This document shows, piece by piece, positions 10,414 through 21,434 of a DNA stretch of 64,000 nt. The first letter of the stretch is position 1; every line of letters begins with the position of its first letter. The stretch is from positions 37,517,797 through 37,581,796 of the forward strand of contig CP136061.1 of NCBI GenBank assembly GCA_032622095.1, read 5' to 3'. A program made the translations under genes and the position numbers. Below the pieces are notes generated by a model, which saw only the letters and a program-made list of their open reading frames with translations, was not told the origin of the DNA and ran no database searches. This DNA comes from Siphonodentalium dalli. Lineage: Eukaryota > Mollusca > Scaphopoda > Gadilida > Siphonodentaliidae.

Positions 10414-10796
10414 CCCTTTACCCAATAAACCGGCCAAATAAAGCTTCAACAGCCTAAAATATCTTCGGTCTGTCTCAATAGAACCATACAAATATGGATA
10501 TCATTGGAACCGGCTCATTGACCACATTGTGATAGTTACAGTTATGCCCTGTGCCAATGCATTCTCTTATATATGCGAGTCGACCATAGGTCGCCTCGCA
10601 TATATAAGAGAATGCATTGGCCTAAAAAAAAATCTTTTTTTAACACTTTTTACCATTTTTTCTTACATTCTTTAACAATTTTATAATATTTAATGTGTTA
10701 AGCCAATGCATTCTCTTATATATGCGAGTCGACCTATGGTCGACTCGCATATATAAGAGAATGCATTGGCACAGGGTCGTTCTGTTGGGTAAAGGG
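10414..10796 (+). mobile_element. Family C1 MITE with TTAA duplication
   Basis: Ends CCCTTTACCCAATAAACCGG and TGTTGGGTAAAGGG, with TTAA at 10410-10413 and 10797-10800. The paralogue at 60728-60731 has one TTAA and no insert. It contains a unique left arm (GACCACATTGTGATAGTTAC) and two opposed hairpin modules. TTAA plus CCC ends point to a piggyBac-type transposase acting in trans. Confidence 0.93.
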
Positions 10797-10807
10797 TTAA
10801 ATATGTC

Positions 10808-10987
10808 CAGTAATGCCCTAAATAATCGACTTCTTAACCACAGCATAATTATGGGTAATTTTTAAGGATTTAGTTGTTGCCATTCATCGGAAAGTTCTCA
10901 CATAGAGCTTTCCGATGAATGGCAACAAGCCATATTTCCAACTAAATCCTGCTGTGGTTAAGGAGCCGATTATTTAGGGCATTACTG
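10808..10987. mobile_element. Family A MITE
   Basis: Ends CAGTAATGCCCTAAATAATC and GGGCATTACTG. One arm has lost part of the GGATTTAGTCGG segment. TA is visible on the right side only. Confidence 0.85.
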
Positions 10988-11146
10988 TATGTGGACAAAA
11001 TTAAGAGTCACATGTACCTCAAGCCCTCTCCCAAGCATCCCAGAATGGCAAGAAATACCTCGGATATAACCTACAACATGAGCATTGTTATATTATAGTA
11101 AGAGAAGTGTATATACCCATGATTCTGGTCGCTTAACCCTTTCATG

Positions 11147-11601
11147 ATGGGAGCTGTTCTGGCGCAACATTAAAGACCATGTGCCAATACATTCTCTTAA
11201 ATATGCGAGTGCACCATAGGTTGCCTCGCATATATAAGAGAATGCATTGGCCTAACAATTTTTTATCATTTTTTTTTTTATTCTCCAACAAATTTATAAT
11301 TTTTTGTTACATTCATTAACAATTTTATCATATTTTTTTATCATATATTCTTACATTCTTTGTCAATTTTGATCATTTATCTTACATTCTTTAACAATTT
11401 TGATAATTTTTTATCATTATTTCTTACATTCTTTAAAAAAAAAAAAAAATCATTTTTTCTTACATTTTTTAACAATTATAAAAAATAATATAAAATTTGT
11501 TAGGCCAATGCATTCTCTTATGGTCGACTTGCATATATAAGAGAATGCATAGGCACAAGATTTAATTTTGCAAAAATTCAGGAAGCTCCAGTCATGAAAT
11601 G
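11147..11601 (+). mobile_element. Family C3 MITE with TTAA duplication
   Basis: TTAA at 11143-11146 and 11602-11605; left end CCCTTTCATGATGGGAGC, right end CTCCAGTCATGAAATG. The right hairpin module is shortened. The AT-rich spacer holds repeated TTACATTCTTTAACAATTTT. Confidence 0.85.
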
Positions 11602-11605
11602 TTAA

Positions 11606-11947
11606 TATGAGCTTGGTCCTGGAAATGTGTCATGATTAATATCAAAAGTTTGCCATTTCGGCATTTATGCAAATTATCTTGGACTGAAAAAGTGCCATTT
11701 TCTGATAGTTCTGCCCCCTTTACCCTCCATTGCTTCCAGCACCATGGACAAAAATCTCATTTCTAATAAAATTAGAAATATGTTACGATTGAATTGGCAC
11801 AGTGAGTTGTCGCTCAATCAACTCAGAACAAGCTTAAAAATCAGTCCCTTATTAACCTCTTCACTGCTGAATGTCATAATGTCGTGTGCTCGGCAGTTAA
11901 TTTGGCCAATTTAGCAGTGGAAAAATATAATGTGATTGTCACAAAAA
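11606..11947. other. Unannotated spacer, weak similarity to 40985-41125
   Basis: Shares scattered blocks (GACTGAAAAA, TCTG..AGTT.TGCCCCCTT, TTGCTTCC) with DNA beside the C2 fragment at 41 kb, suggesting an old dispersed repeat. No coding motif. Confidence 0.4.
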
Positions 11948-12060
11948 CTCTCGGGGAGAGCTTTCCGATGAATGGCAACAAGCCATATTTCCGACTAAAT
12001 CCTGAAAAGTTACCCATAATTCTGCTGTGTTTAAGGAGTCGATTACTTAGAGCATTACTG
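11948..12060. mobile_element. Family A MITE, right half only
   Basis: Starts at the palindrome centre (CTCTCGGGGAGAGCTTTCC) and runs to AGAGCATTACTG, then TA. The left arm is absent. Confidence 0.85.
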
Positions 12061-12937
12061 TAGGTCCATACTGAGTACAGATGTATAGCGCACACAGCGT
12101 GACATTTTTGGTCTGTACTTATTACTGTACTGATGTATAGCAGCCAAGAGGTTAAAACTTAAGTCAATTTTTGAACCCACAGTAATAAAGAAACTATATA
12201 CGGCAAATTATATTTTACTTAGTACAGCAAAACACTGACAAAATCAGTTGAAATTCTTTACCAAAGGTGCAATTTAATTACAACTCTCCCCATATAACAT
12301 ATTGTTTCTTATGCAAAGCTTCAAATAAGCATGCCGGTTTAAATAATAAAAATAATTTCTCATCTAATAATCGTATAATCATAGAATGCAATTCAAACTA
12401 GAGGTGGGCTATCACAATGGAACTTAGGATACCCATCATGGCAGCCAGTGTTAGCCTCTGCAATTAAGTTTTAAAAACATTGACATGGAACATGTAGGTA
12501 TACAAGCTTGGAATGGGGAGGGGGTGGTGGTGGTATAATAAGATCCCTCATACCTATTGCACAATATAAATTTTTATCCATTTGGGATATATAAACTGGG
12601 CCTGGCAATTTATGTCCTATATAAAAGCAAGAGATTTATTTGAAGTCATAAAGAATGGCTTAATTCACTATATCATGTCTGCCACAAAAAAGTCTTCTGT
12701 TGAAATTAGACTTTATTCTGTTACAACTAGATTTATTCTGCGCACAGACTTCCCTAATAGCAAGCTCCCCCTATTGGTTTTTTTTGTGTATCCAATAAAT
12801 ATCTGGGAGTAATGTCTCTGGTTGAATTAGGCGGAAGCCTGTGATGGATAGAATTATTGGGATGAGATTTTAAAAGACAAGCGAGTTGTTCCTGCTTGAT
12901 TTACAACACGTATTTGCCAGCTATTATTTCCTGATTA
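12061..12937. other. About 880 bp, nothing recognised
   Basis: AT-rich. A 76-codon frame at 12582-12812 has no recognisable domain and is not supported. No palindrome or tandem array seen. Confidence 0.5.
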
Positions 12938-13255
12938 CGCTTAGGCTGAGGGGGTGTTATATGAGGGAGCCGGCTAGCCCGATCACATATAAACTTAGGC
13001 TGAAACCTGAGGGGGTGTTTACATGAGGGAGCCCGGCTAGCCCGATCACATATAAACTTAGGCTGAAACCTGAGGGGGTGTTTACATGATGGAGCCCGGC
13101 TAGAGCGATTACATATAAACTTAGGCTGAAGCCTGAGGGGGTGTTTACATGAGGGAGCCCAGCTAGCCCGATTACACATAAACTTAGGATGAGGCTTGAT
13201 AGGGGTGTTAATATGAATGAGCTGGCTCGAGCTAAATTCCAATTATACTTAGGCT
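12938..13255. repeat. 63-bp tandem repeat, about five copies
   Basis: Unit includes CTTAGGCTGAAACCTGAGG, GTGTTTACATGAGGGAGCC and GGCTAGCCCGAT. Units drift towards both ends. The 113-codon reverse frame over it follows from 63 being divisible by three and is not a gene. Confidence 0.9.
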
Positions 13256-13329
13256 GAGGGGGTATACGTGCGTGTATGAAAGACCATCACGACGGAAATT
13301 TACATCGAGTAGAACGTAATTACATAATA

Positions 13330-13700
13330 AGGTTGTCACATAAAGTGAAACCTTGGAAATCCTTGACTCAGTGTTGACCAAACCTTGGTAAAGATAAGTA
13401 AAGCTTGGATCTAATGTTTACCAAGGTTGTCACATAAAGTGAAACCTTGGAAATCCTTGACTCAGTGTTGACCAAACCTTGGTAAAGATAAGTAATTTAA
13501 GCTTGGATCTAAATTTTACCAAGCTTTACCAAGCTTTACCAAGGTTGTCACATAAAGTGAAACCTTGGAAAAGCTCGGAAATCCTTGTCTCAGTGTTGAC
13601 CAAACCTTGGTAAAGCTAAGTAAAGCTTGGATCTTAACTTTACCAAGGTTTACCAAGGTTGTCACATGAAGTGGAACCTTGGAAAAGCTTGGAAATCCTT
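13330..13700. repeat. Tandem repeat of about 94-119 bp, four copies
   Basis: Each unit starts AAGGTTGTCACATAAAGTG and contains CCTTGACTCAGTGTTGACC and ACCTTGGTAAAGATAAG. Unit length grows through extra ACCAAGCTTT blocks. Confidence 0.88.
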
Positions 13701-13948
13701 GGAAAAGCTTAGTCGCAAGTCACATGACTGGGTCACATGACTATGCAGACATCACTGTTGTCTGTGGCAGACATTTTGAATCAACTGTTGCAGTGAGTTT
13801 AAATCCATGTTTTATCACAACAATCTTCAGGTAAGTTATCGCTTGTGTGGCCCTAATGTTTTCAATTTGACTCATAGAATATGGTTGTAGTGATATTTTT
13901 ATTTATGATATTATTTTAACAATTGTTTTACCATTTCCAAGAATGACA
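13701..13948. other. Spacer between two CCTTGGTAAAG arrays
   Basis: Unique AT-rich sequence. A C2 MITE follows at 13953, and a related array resumes at 14575. Confidence 0.5.
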
Positions 13949-13952
13949 TTAA

Positions 13953-14199
13953 CCCTTTGAGTGCCAGGGGCCGATCTCATCGGCCCTAAACCTACAAAAT
14001 AAGTCTATAAGAATATAAGAATAAATTATTAAAATTGTAAAAAATTGTAAAAAATTGTAAAAAAAAAAAAAAAAAATGTTAGGCCAATGCATTCTCTTAT
14101 ATATGCGAGGCGACCTATGGTCGACTCGCATATATATAAGAGAATGCATTGGCACAGGGTATATGGGTTGATACAAAAATCGACCTGGCACTCAAAGGG
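13953..14199. mobile_element. Family C2 MITE with TTAA duplication
   Basis: TTAA on both sides (13949-13952 and 14200-14203). Ends CCCTTTGAGTGCCAGGGG and GGCACTCAAAGGG. It is inverted relative to the copy at 10053: poly-A first, then the hairpin module. Confidence 0.9.
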
Positions 14200-14203
14200 T
14201 TAA

Positions 14204-14574
14204 GGACCACTAGTATCTACCTTTTCATTCCAAAGGATTGTCTCTATCATTATTTATTCATTACTAATTTATCTAATTTAACTGTTTTATCACACTCCAA
14301 ATACCTCAGATCCATAAAAATATACCTGTGAGTATTATCCTATACATTGTAGATGGTATAACTTCATAAGGTACCTTTTATCTCAATCTAAATAGAACTA
14401 AAAAATTCTGACTGAAAAGTGAACTTTGAATGAATAATAGCATGAATGATTATATGGCATGTTCAAGACTGTTGTAAATTTCAAGAGATTGTATCATTAA
14501 GGATGATGATATTGTCAAAGTTGAAGTCTTTGCAGTGCCATTAGAGATTTTCACCTTTTAAATACAAAACAATC
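14204..14574. other. Unannotated AT-rich spacer
   Basis: No motif or repeat recognised. Confidence 0.5.
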
Positions 14575-14850
14575 GCAACCTTGGTAAAGCAAGGTTGCAA
14601 CCTTGGTAAAGCTCGGTAAAGCTAGGTTGGAAACCTTGGTAACGCTTGGTAAAGCTAGGATGGAAACCTTGGTAAAGCTAGGCTGCAACCTTGGTAAAGC
14701 TAGGTTGGAAACCTTGGTAAAGCTTGGTAAAGCTTGGTAACCTTAGTAAAGCTCAGTAAAGCTAGGTTGGAAACCTTGGTAAAGCTTGGTAAAGCTAGGC
14801 TGCAACCTTGGTAAAGCTCGGAAAAGTTATGATTAAGATATTTCAAAGCT
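14575..14850. repeat. Short-period array of CCTTGGTAAAGCT
   Basis: At least ten AACCTTGGTAAAGCT blocks alternate with GGTTGGAAA or GGCTGCAA. It shares the core word with the array at 13330-13700, so both probably descend from one repeat. Confidence 0.85.
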
Positions 14851-15149
14851 TGGAAATCCTTGGACGAGCTCGGTTGAATTCAAAGTATTTCGAGGTTTTC
14901 CAAACTTGAAACGTTCCCAATACTGCCCCAAGGATTTCCAAGCTTTTCCAAGGTCTCCGATCCTAGGATATGCTAGGAATTCCAAGAAATTTTCCTAACT
15001 ATTCTAAGGTTTTATTCCTAGGATATTTTGGTAAGGGTAATGTCCGCACATGCATGAATGAAATCAGTCCAATCTTCCGTAATACATTTATATGTAACTC
15101 ACAAACACATATAAACATCTTATTTCCCAACGTGGTTTTGGTATAAATT

Positions 15150-15235
15150 AAGCAGTCGTACCATTTTTCGTGGGTGCGCGAATTTAAAACTGAGCGATAG
15201 TACTGCGTGAATTTAAATACGATTATTAGGTAGTT
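15150..15235. repeat. Dispersed repeat, GCGAATTTAAAACTGAGCG type
   Basis: The same motif occurs inverted near 59720-59790 and 60250-60345. No function is apparent. Confidence 0.5.
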
Positions 15236-15276
15236 ACTGGTCTAGCCCACAGCTACCATCTTTACACTAACTTATG

Positions 15277-15740
15277 TAGATCATGCCATGAATCTCTACC
15301 AAGCCTTGAAATAGTGTGTCTGTCATTTGCAGAATGAGGTCCCCAGAGGGTGAATTTAGTGATGCTACCCCGCATAGTGGGCTAGCATCACCAAATTCAC
15401 CCTCTGGGAACCTCATTCTACTGAGGTGTATTGCAGAATGAGGTCCCCAGAGGGTGAATTTGGTGATGCTAGCCCACTATGCAGGGTAGCATCACTAAAT
15501 TCACCCTCTGGGGACCTCATTCTGCAAATGACAGACACTATTGCAAGGCTTGAATCTCTACTCTGGCTAACACCTGTATATATCATATTCTACCAGTACA
15601 AAACCTGGGAACGTTTTGAACTTATGACAGGGAACCTTATAAAATTGAAAAAATAATGCGGGGAATATATTTCTTAGTTATTTCCTGTTCCTTAATAATG
15701 TACTTCACTGTCAGAGATGACAGGCACACTAAACTCAGGC
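15277..15740. mobile_element. Family H element, one arm only, split by a family B MITE
   Basis: Matches the left arm of the H element at 22658 (CTGGCTAAC, ATATCATATTCTACCA, TTTCTTAGTTATTTCCTGTT). The B MITE at 15300-15552 interrupts it. The 22.66-kb copy shows the uninterrupted site. Confidence 0.78.
15300..15552. mobile_element. Family B MITE, double-palindrome subtype
   Basis: Ends CAAGCCTTGAAATAG and its complement. AATCTCTAC lies at 15291-15299 and 15553-15561, nine matching bases here. Two head-to-head small palindromes are joined by CTGAGGTG. The empty site exists at 22.66 kb. Confidence 0.88.
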
Positions 15741-16253
15741 CTGGATAAGCGCTATTTAATCCTCAAAATTATTATTTATCCACCGCTCACTACCTCTATT
15801 GCCTACATAAAGCCTGCCTAGTAAACATTACATTTATTACGTCAATGTAGCATTATTAGGTAAACATAGCTTTATTAGGTTAGTACTACTTTCATGATGT
15901 AATTGCATATGCAAATTGCACAGGTAACTAGGGATGTCAACAAACCTAAATGACGTCATTGTGATTTTGGGATGTTTTTATCGTCCATATATAATTCACC
16001 GCAATTAATACAAAATTTGTAAACGGATATGTGTTTTGGTTCTAAAACATCTATAAACCTTCAGTACAAGGCCAGCTTAGAATAGCTATAAAAAAATCTA
16101 ACAAACCATTTTGCTCTAAGCTTCACTCCGGTTTTTGCAATTTTGAATGCTAATTAGTTTGCTTGACCTAATAAATGTAAGGGCGTCATCGGAGTAACAA
16201 ATGTAAATCTGAGGAAAATGACAGCTTTACTTCTCAAAAGGCAAGTTTTGTGT
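15741..16253. other. About 510 bp, nothing recognised
   Basis: AT-rich unique sequence without recognised repeats or coding motifs. Confidence 0.5.
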
Positions 16254-16382
16254 GATGGATAAATAACATATGTAGCTAATGTTGTCGCTTAAACTGTTTA
16301 TGTCCGGCAGAGCCTCGCCCAATAGATGATCAAATAAACAGTTTTAAGCGACGACACTAGCTACATATCCTATATTTATTAT
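16254..16382. repeat. Foldback with about 45-bp arms
   Basis: The left arm (ATATGTAGCTAATGTTGTCG, CTTAAACTGTTTAT) pairs with the right arm (ATAAACAGTTTTAAGCGACG, ACACTAGCTACATAT) across a GC-rich loop of about 30 bases. No target duplication could be assigned. Confidence 0.8.
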
Positions 16383-16694
16383 ATAAATTATGCCGATTGT
16401 TTGTTCACCCTCACTTTGAAACAGAATCTCGCTGACAAGTTACATTTAGTAACAAAATATGAAAAATATGGAAAATTTGTTCTCAATACTCATTCTCAAG
16501 ATCTTAATTCCTTCTATAAATAGAGTATTATATATTGAAGTTCGATTGAATATGTTTCAATCTTCACTTCAAATTAGCAGATAAAATGAATATCACAATA
16601 ATCGTTCTTTTCTATTTGGTTCTATATGTCCTATATGAATAACTGCTCAAGATTTCTAATATATAATACACGTATCTTCAAAATTTAATGTTTC
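16383..16694. other. AT-rich spacer
   Basis: Nothing recognised between the foldback and the TTAA element. Confidence 0.5.
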
Positions 16695-16698
16695 TTAA

Positions 16699-18133
16699 CT
16701 CTTTCCCTGCCAAACGCGCATAAATGCGAACTTCGTAGACGCTGCCAATCGCGCATTTTTGCGAATTTGGTATGTAGTCTAATGTATGGGATATAACTCT
16801 ATTATTTCCGGCATGTTTGACAGTGAACAATGTATTTATCTGTAGTACTGTTCCGTGCGAACAATTTAAAGCGACAATGTCCTCAAGGTCATGCTATTTC
16901 TGACGTTATGGAGGTACAATCAGAGCCGGAATATTGCGTCATTGTTATTAGCACGTGGTTATCAGTCGAAAATGGCTGCTCGCAAAAGACTCAGGACTGA
17001 AGAAGTTATTGTTATTACCTCTATACTCTAATGATCGAGGGGGGCCTGTGGCGCATAAGTTACTTATACATATTATGTGTGTGGGCAGTAGCCTCTATTA
17101 TAGGGGCGCATGCGGCGCATAAGATACTATGGGTGGCGGGATGGGGTGGTGGGTGGGTAACTAACCTCTATACTCTAATGATCGAGGGGCGCTTGAGGAG
17201 CATAAGATACTTATACCTATTATCAGTATTATGTATGTGGGCAGTAGCCTCTAAAGGGGCGCCTGCGGCGCATAAGATACTATGGGTGGCGGGATGGGGT
17301 GTTGGGTGGATAACTAACCTCTATACTCTAATGATCGAGGGGCGCCTGTGGCGCATAAGATACTTATACCTATTATTTATAATACACCTTTACTGGTTTT
17401 GAACAACCCTTGTCTATTGTGTTATTTTCCAGTGGTGATAACAGGCCACTAAATTAATTATGCTGGTGAGTTGACCATGCGTACGCCCGCGTGACCCATA
17501 CAATTCACATAAATCATCGTAAAACACAATTTTCCTGAAAGATCACGTGACTTATAAGGGGCAAAGCACGGTCATATGTCCCCCTGCAGGTATATATACA
17601 TATGGGTATGGTTATATTATATATATCTATATTTGGAATTGTACCTATCGGGGAATATTCAAGCAACCAAAGCACGAACTCAACAAAGTGCGCCATTGTA
17701 TCCCATTTTGCTACAAATAGGTGGCAACTTGCATAAATCCAAGATGGACGCCAAGGTCACGTGACCTATTTTATGTCCAAAGTGGGTTCATATGGGTTAC
17801 TCCCGTGTACCTTACTGTTGGACATCGTATAATTGGGTTAAATATTAGAAAACAAACAACACACCCATTCATACCCACACAAACTGTACATATACAGGCA
17901 AATAGCCACTAATCCAAGATGGCCGCCAATGTCACGTGACCTTGGTGGGCGTGTCCACAGCAGCATTCGACAGGGTATACCTATGTCTATATACATGTGA
18001 AGTTTCAACTAATTATATTAGAAACTGCTTGAGATATAATGTATTACCCATATATACCTGAAATACATGAATATATGTACAGGATGCGTGGCACTGGGGG
18101 CTACGTCTGTGGTGGCGGGTGGCAGCGAAAGAG
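16699..18133. mobile_element. piggyBac-like non-autonomous element, 1.4 kb
   Basis: TTAA at 16695-16698 and 18134-18137; inverted ends CTCTTTCCCTGCCA and GGTGGCAGCGAAAGAG. Next to the left end, CTGCCAAACGCGCA and CTGCCAATCGCGCA repeat, each part of a small GCGCATNNNTGCG palindrome. Such sub-terminal motifs after CCCTTT...CTGCCA are typical of piggyBac ends. No transposase is visible. The interior has a tandem array and three CACGTGAC sites (near 17543, 17757 and 17932), two of them just after AAGATGGNCGCC. Confidence 0.75.
17022..17400. repeat. Tandem repeat of 141-148 bp, about 2.6 copies
   Basis: CTCTATACTCTAATGATCGA starts each unit (near 17023, 17165 and 17313), followed by GGCGCATAAGATAC and GGGTGGCGGGATGGGG. 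The 123-codon frame across it is repeat-derived. Confidence 0.88.
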
Positions 18134-18137
18134 TTAA

Positions 18138-18360
18138 CAGAGTTTTCAGCCATGCAAATCTGTGGAGCAAAAGTTACAGAGTTGCACATACTTCTGAGCG
18201 TGACTTGATGTGGTATCGGAAACAACAGGTATTTATCTGGCGGGTCCGCTTGGAACTTGTTCCTTTATAATGTTGGTGTATTTATTTTTTAATTTTATAT
18301 TGATTTTTCAAACATAGGTCAAATGATGTAATTCCAGAAAAAAATTCTCAAAAATATATC
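18138..18360. other. Spacer, nothing recognised
   Basis: Continues the 67-codon frame at 18067-18270, which has no recognisable domain. Confidence 0.4.
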
Positions 18361-18440
18361 TGGTCGACTCGCATATATAAGAGAATGCATTGGCACAGGG
18401 TATATGGGTTGATACTAAAATCGACCTGGCACTCAAAGGG
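18361..18440. mobile_element. Family C2 MITE, right end only
   Basis: Half hairpin module, then GGGTATATGGGTTGATAC and GGCACTCAAAGGG, followed by TTAA at 18441. The left part is gone. Confidence 0.82.
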
Positions 18441-18444
18441 TTAA

Positions 18445-18690
18445 TGGTAGGATTCAGTATTGGTGGTCAATGGTGGACCATCTAATTGTGATACTTGATA
18501 ACTCCTAAACTTCATTATTGATAGTTCATTAACTCATGGATACAGCACTAATCCCATCACAGCAGCCTGCAGATTAACATGACAAGCACACAGCTGACCA
18601 AATTACACGTTTTAAAACCCTGTTGAATTATTGAATAGCCATTTGCTGTCTGAGTGAATAGATTGCATGGGGATTGATTTATCTGGTCAG
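18445..18690. other. Spacer, nothing recognised
   Basis: Short unique stretch before a family B element. Confidence 0.5.
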
Positions 18691-18698
18691 ACCACAGC

Positions 18699-19121
18699 CA
18701 AGCCTGCAAATAGCGTGTCTGTCATTTGCAGAATGAGGTCCCCAGAGGGTGAATTTAGTGATGCTATCCCACACAGCGGGCTAGCATCACTAAATTCACC
18801 TTCTGGAGACCTCATTCTGCTTAGGCCTCATCTTCTGGGAAGTATCTATAGTATCAAATTAACATTGTTTTTAGTTATGTTTTCCCATCTGGGAAGTTTC
18901 TATATCCCCTAATTTGCAGAAGGTAAAATCCATAATCGAGGTGCCCAATGGGTGATCATCACCAACTTCAACTGGGGAACTTCAATCTGATCCTAGATCT
19001 ACCATAGCAGTTGAGGGCCTAAGCAGAATGAGGTCCCCAGAGGGTGAATTTAGTGATGCTAGGCATTTCACCCTCTGGGGACCTCATTCTGAAAATGACA
19101 GACACGCTATTTGCAGGCTTG
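18699..19121. mobile_element. Family B MITE, long subtype with 8-bp TSD
   Basis: Ends CAAGCCTGCAAATAG and complement. Exact duplication ACCACAGC at 18691-18698 and 19122-19129. The middle matches the 5462-5897 copy (CCTAATTTGCAGAAG, AACTTCAACTGGGGAAC). Confidence 0.92.
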
Positions 19122-19200
19122 ACCACAGCCAGGATGATATTGGGCATCCTGTAATTTGACTGATTTCAGGCTATGATGAGGGGGAGTAAGGAACTGTTTC

Positions 19201-19350
19201 TACCAATCCTGGAAATAGTGTGTCTGACATTTGAAGAATGAGGTTCCCAGAGGGTGAATTTAGTGATGCTACACTGCACAGCAGGCTAGCATTACCAAAT
19301 TTACCCTCTGGGAACCTCGACATTCTGCTTTGGCCTCAAATTAAGAGTCA
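19201..19350. mobile_element. Family B MITE, 3'-truncated
   Basis: Left arm and first inner palindrome (AATCCTGGAAATAGTGTG, GAGGTTCCCAGAGGGTG) are present, then the match fades near TTAAGAGTCAGG. Confidence 0.75.
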
Positions 19351-19420
19351 GGGAACCTCAACTGGAAAAAAGTTTGTGTACGTCTAAAATTTACAATTAA
19401 TTGCACACAAGTCTACCCAT

Positions 19421-19553
19421 CAAGCCTCGAAATAGGGTGTCTGTCATTTGCAGAATGAGGTTCCCAGAGGGTGAATTTAGTGATGCTACCCCGCTAAATT
19501 CACCCTCTGGGGACCTCATTCTGCAAATGACAGACACACTATTTCAAGGCTTG
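19421..19553. mobile_element. Family B MITE, minimal form
   Basis: 133 bp: both ends plus a shortened inner palindrome. No matching 8-bp duplication was found on its flanks. Confidence 0.85.
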
Positions 19554-19565
19554 GTCATGTCGAGT

Positions 19566-19868
19566 GAGGTCCCCTGATCCTTAACATTGTTTTTAGTTAC
19601 TTTTTCCATTCTGGGAAGTTTTTATATCACCTAATATGAAGAAGATAAAATGCATAATAAAAAATGGTGATTATTAATGGGAAAACATCACCAACTTCAA
19701 CTGGTAACTTCAGTCTGATCCTAGGTCTCTGATAGTACTGTAGTTGAGGCCTCAGCAGAATGAGGTCCCCAGAGGGTGAATTCATTGATGCTAGCCTGTG
19801 TGGGATAGCGTCACTATAAATCACCCTCTGGAGACCTCATTCTGCAAATGTCAGACACACTATTTCCA
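19566..19868. mobile_element. Family B MITE, 5'-truncated long subtype
   Basis: Begins inside the middle (CCATTCTGGGAAGTTTTTAT) and ends with the right arm (CACACTATTTCCAG). Confidence 0.78.
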
Positions 19869-19992
19869 GCCATGGCTTCTACTGTAGTTTGTTATCACCA
19901 GTGATTTGCATCCTGATTACTTCCTGTTACCAGCATGAGATTAATGAATAATGTTATAAATGCTTCCAATGTTTAAGGTCAAATTTAATTAA

Positions 19993-20374
19993 CCCTTCCA
20001 ATACTGAATGGATTCTCCCACTCGGTTATATAAAGGCATGCATTGGAACAGTCTTATTGTTCATTTGGAGGGTGTTCAGGTAGTAAAAGCAGACGAGAAA
20101 TGCGAAAAAGATAATACAAGAGCAGAATGATTCATATTCATTGAAGGGAAATGTTCAGATAATAAGTTCAACAAATGACCATACAGTAAAGCCCTAATTA
20201 ATCGACTCCATAACCACAGCAGAATTATGGGTAACTTTTCAGGATTTAGTCGGAAATATGGCTTGTTGCCATTCACCGGAAAGCTCTCCCCTGAGAGCTT
20301 TCTGGTGAATGGCAACAAGCCATAACATAACATAAGGGAAATAACTCACCAATGAGTATTTAGTATAGAAAGGG
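19993..20374. mobile_element. Family C4 MITE, hosting a family A MITE
   Basis: TTAA precedes CCCTTCCAATACTGAATGG; the right end is TATTTAGTATAGAAAGGG then TAAA. It is the reverse of the copy at 46147-46373. A truncated family A MITE is inserted at 20184. Confidence 0.72.
20184..20325. mobile_element. Family A MITE, right arm truncated
   Basis: Left end CAGTAAAGCCCTAATTAATC after TA, palindrome centre intact (CCGGAAAGCTCTCCCCTGAG); the right arm stops after GGCAACAAGCCATA. Confidence 0.85.
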
Positions 20375-20794
20375 TAAAACCTTGGTATTTTATTGCACTA
20401 ATTTATACTTTTATTGTTAATTCCACTGTAACAGTAATATTTATATAACTATGGTTTTGATACGTGAAATCTCATTATTGGATAGTTATTAATAATAAAA
20501 ATATGAACAAAGTCTATCAACTGGTATTTTTCTTAATGATAGATTGTTTTAAAAAACTTGTTAATTTTTTCACATTTACCAACTGCGAGTGCCTTATGTC
20601 CCTTTAATATTTCCTCTAGGCTATGACATGTTGCTACCCACATTATATTGTTAAAATAACTGGATCAAGTTACATGTAGTTGCTCTTTGCATGCATTCCA
20701 AACCATTTCCACCAACATTGTCACTTCGTCTAGTACTAGTTAGTTGTCTCGAGCTTGAGTCGGAGAGATATTTTGAAACTCTGCAAAAATAACT
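20375..20794. other. About 420 bp, nothing recognised
   Basis: AT-rich unique sequence. Confidence 0.5.
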
Positions 20795-20910
20795 GCAGAG
20801 GTCCCCAGATGGTGTGTTTGGTTATGCTAGCCCACAGTGCCAGATAGCGTCACTAAATTCACCCTCTGGAGACCTCATTCTGCAAATATCAGACACACTA
20901 TATCCAGACT
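20795..20910. mobile_element. Family B MITE fragment (right arm)
   Basis: GAGGTCCCCAGATGG through CACACTATATCCAGACTTG. It belongs to the diverged subtype also seen at 10.3 and 60.6 kb. Confidence 0.75.
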
Positions 20911-21006
20911 TGTCACAAGATAAAAATATTGAATATATATGGCAACGAGAGGCTTTATAATATCACCAAACTTTAGGGATAACGATCAGTGGGTATTATA
21001 TGATTG

Positions 21007-21158
21007 CAAGCCTTGAAATAGGGTGTCTGTCATTTGCAGAATGAGGTCCCCAGAGGGTGAATTTGGTGATGCTAGCCCGCTATGCAGGGTAGCATCACTA
21101 AATTCACCCTCTGGGGACCTTATTCTGCAAAATGACAGACACCCTATTTCAAGGCTTG
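21007..21158. mobile_element. Family B MITE with 8-bp TSD
   Basis: 152 bp. Exact duplication TATGATTG at 20999-21006 and 21159-21166. Ends CAAGCCTTGAAATAG and complement. Confidence 0.92.
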
Positions 21159-21166
21159 TATGATTG

Positions 21167-21434
21167 TCAGATTTATAACAGAACTGTCTGTAACTGTCTC
21201 TGTATTGGGACTGAATAGTAAACTCATATTAGTGGAGGCAGACATTATAATTCCTGCTCAGATCTGCCGAGAATTAATAATGGATTCTAAATATTATTAT
21301 TCTCATATAAAGTTGGGGTGGTTCTGATTTTCTCACTGTAGCTATTGTAGTAGCCGTATATGATTATAACCTCACATATCAAAATTCTCATAACCAATTC
21401 ATAATCAGATAAAGAGGATTAAAGGGCTGCTCCC
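21167..21434. other. Spacer, nothing recognised
   Basis: The stretch with TGTCTCTGTATTGGGACTG resembles DNA near 23720-23810 (GTCTCTGACAGAATGA, GTGGAGGCAG), an old dispersed repeat. Confidence 0.4.

Noticed and set aside
13330-14850. The two CCTTGGTAAAG arrays as inverted ends of one large element
   Set aside because: Both arrays contain the key word in the same orientation and the outer edges do not pair.
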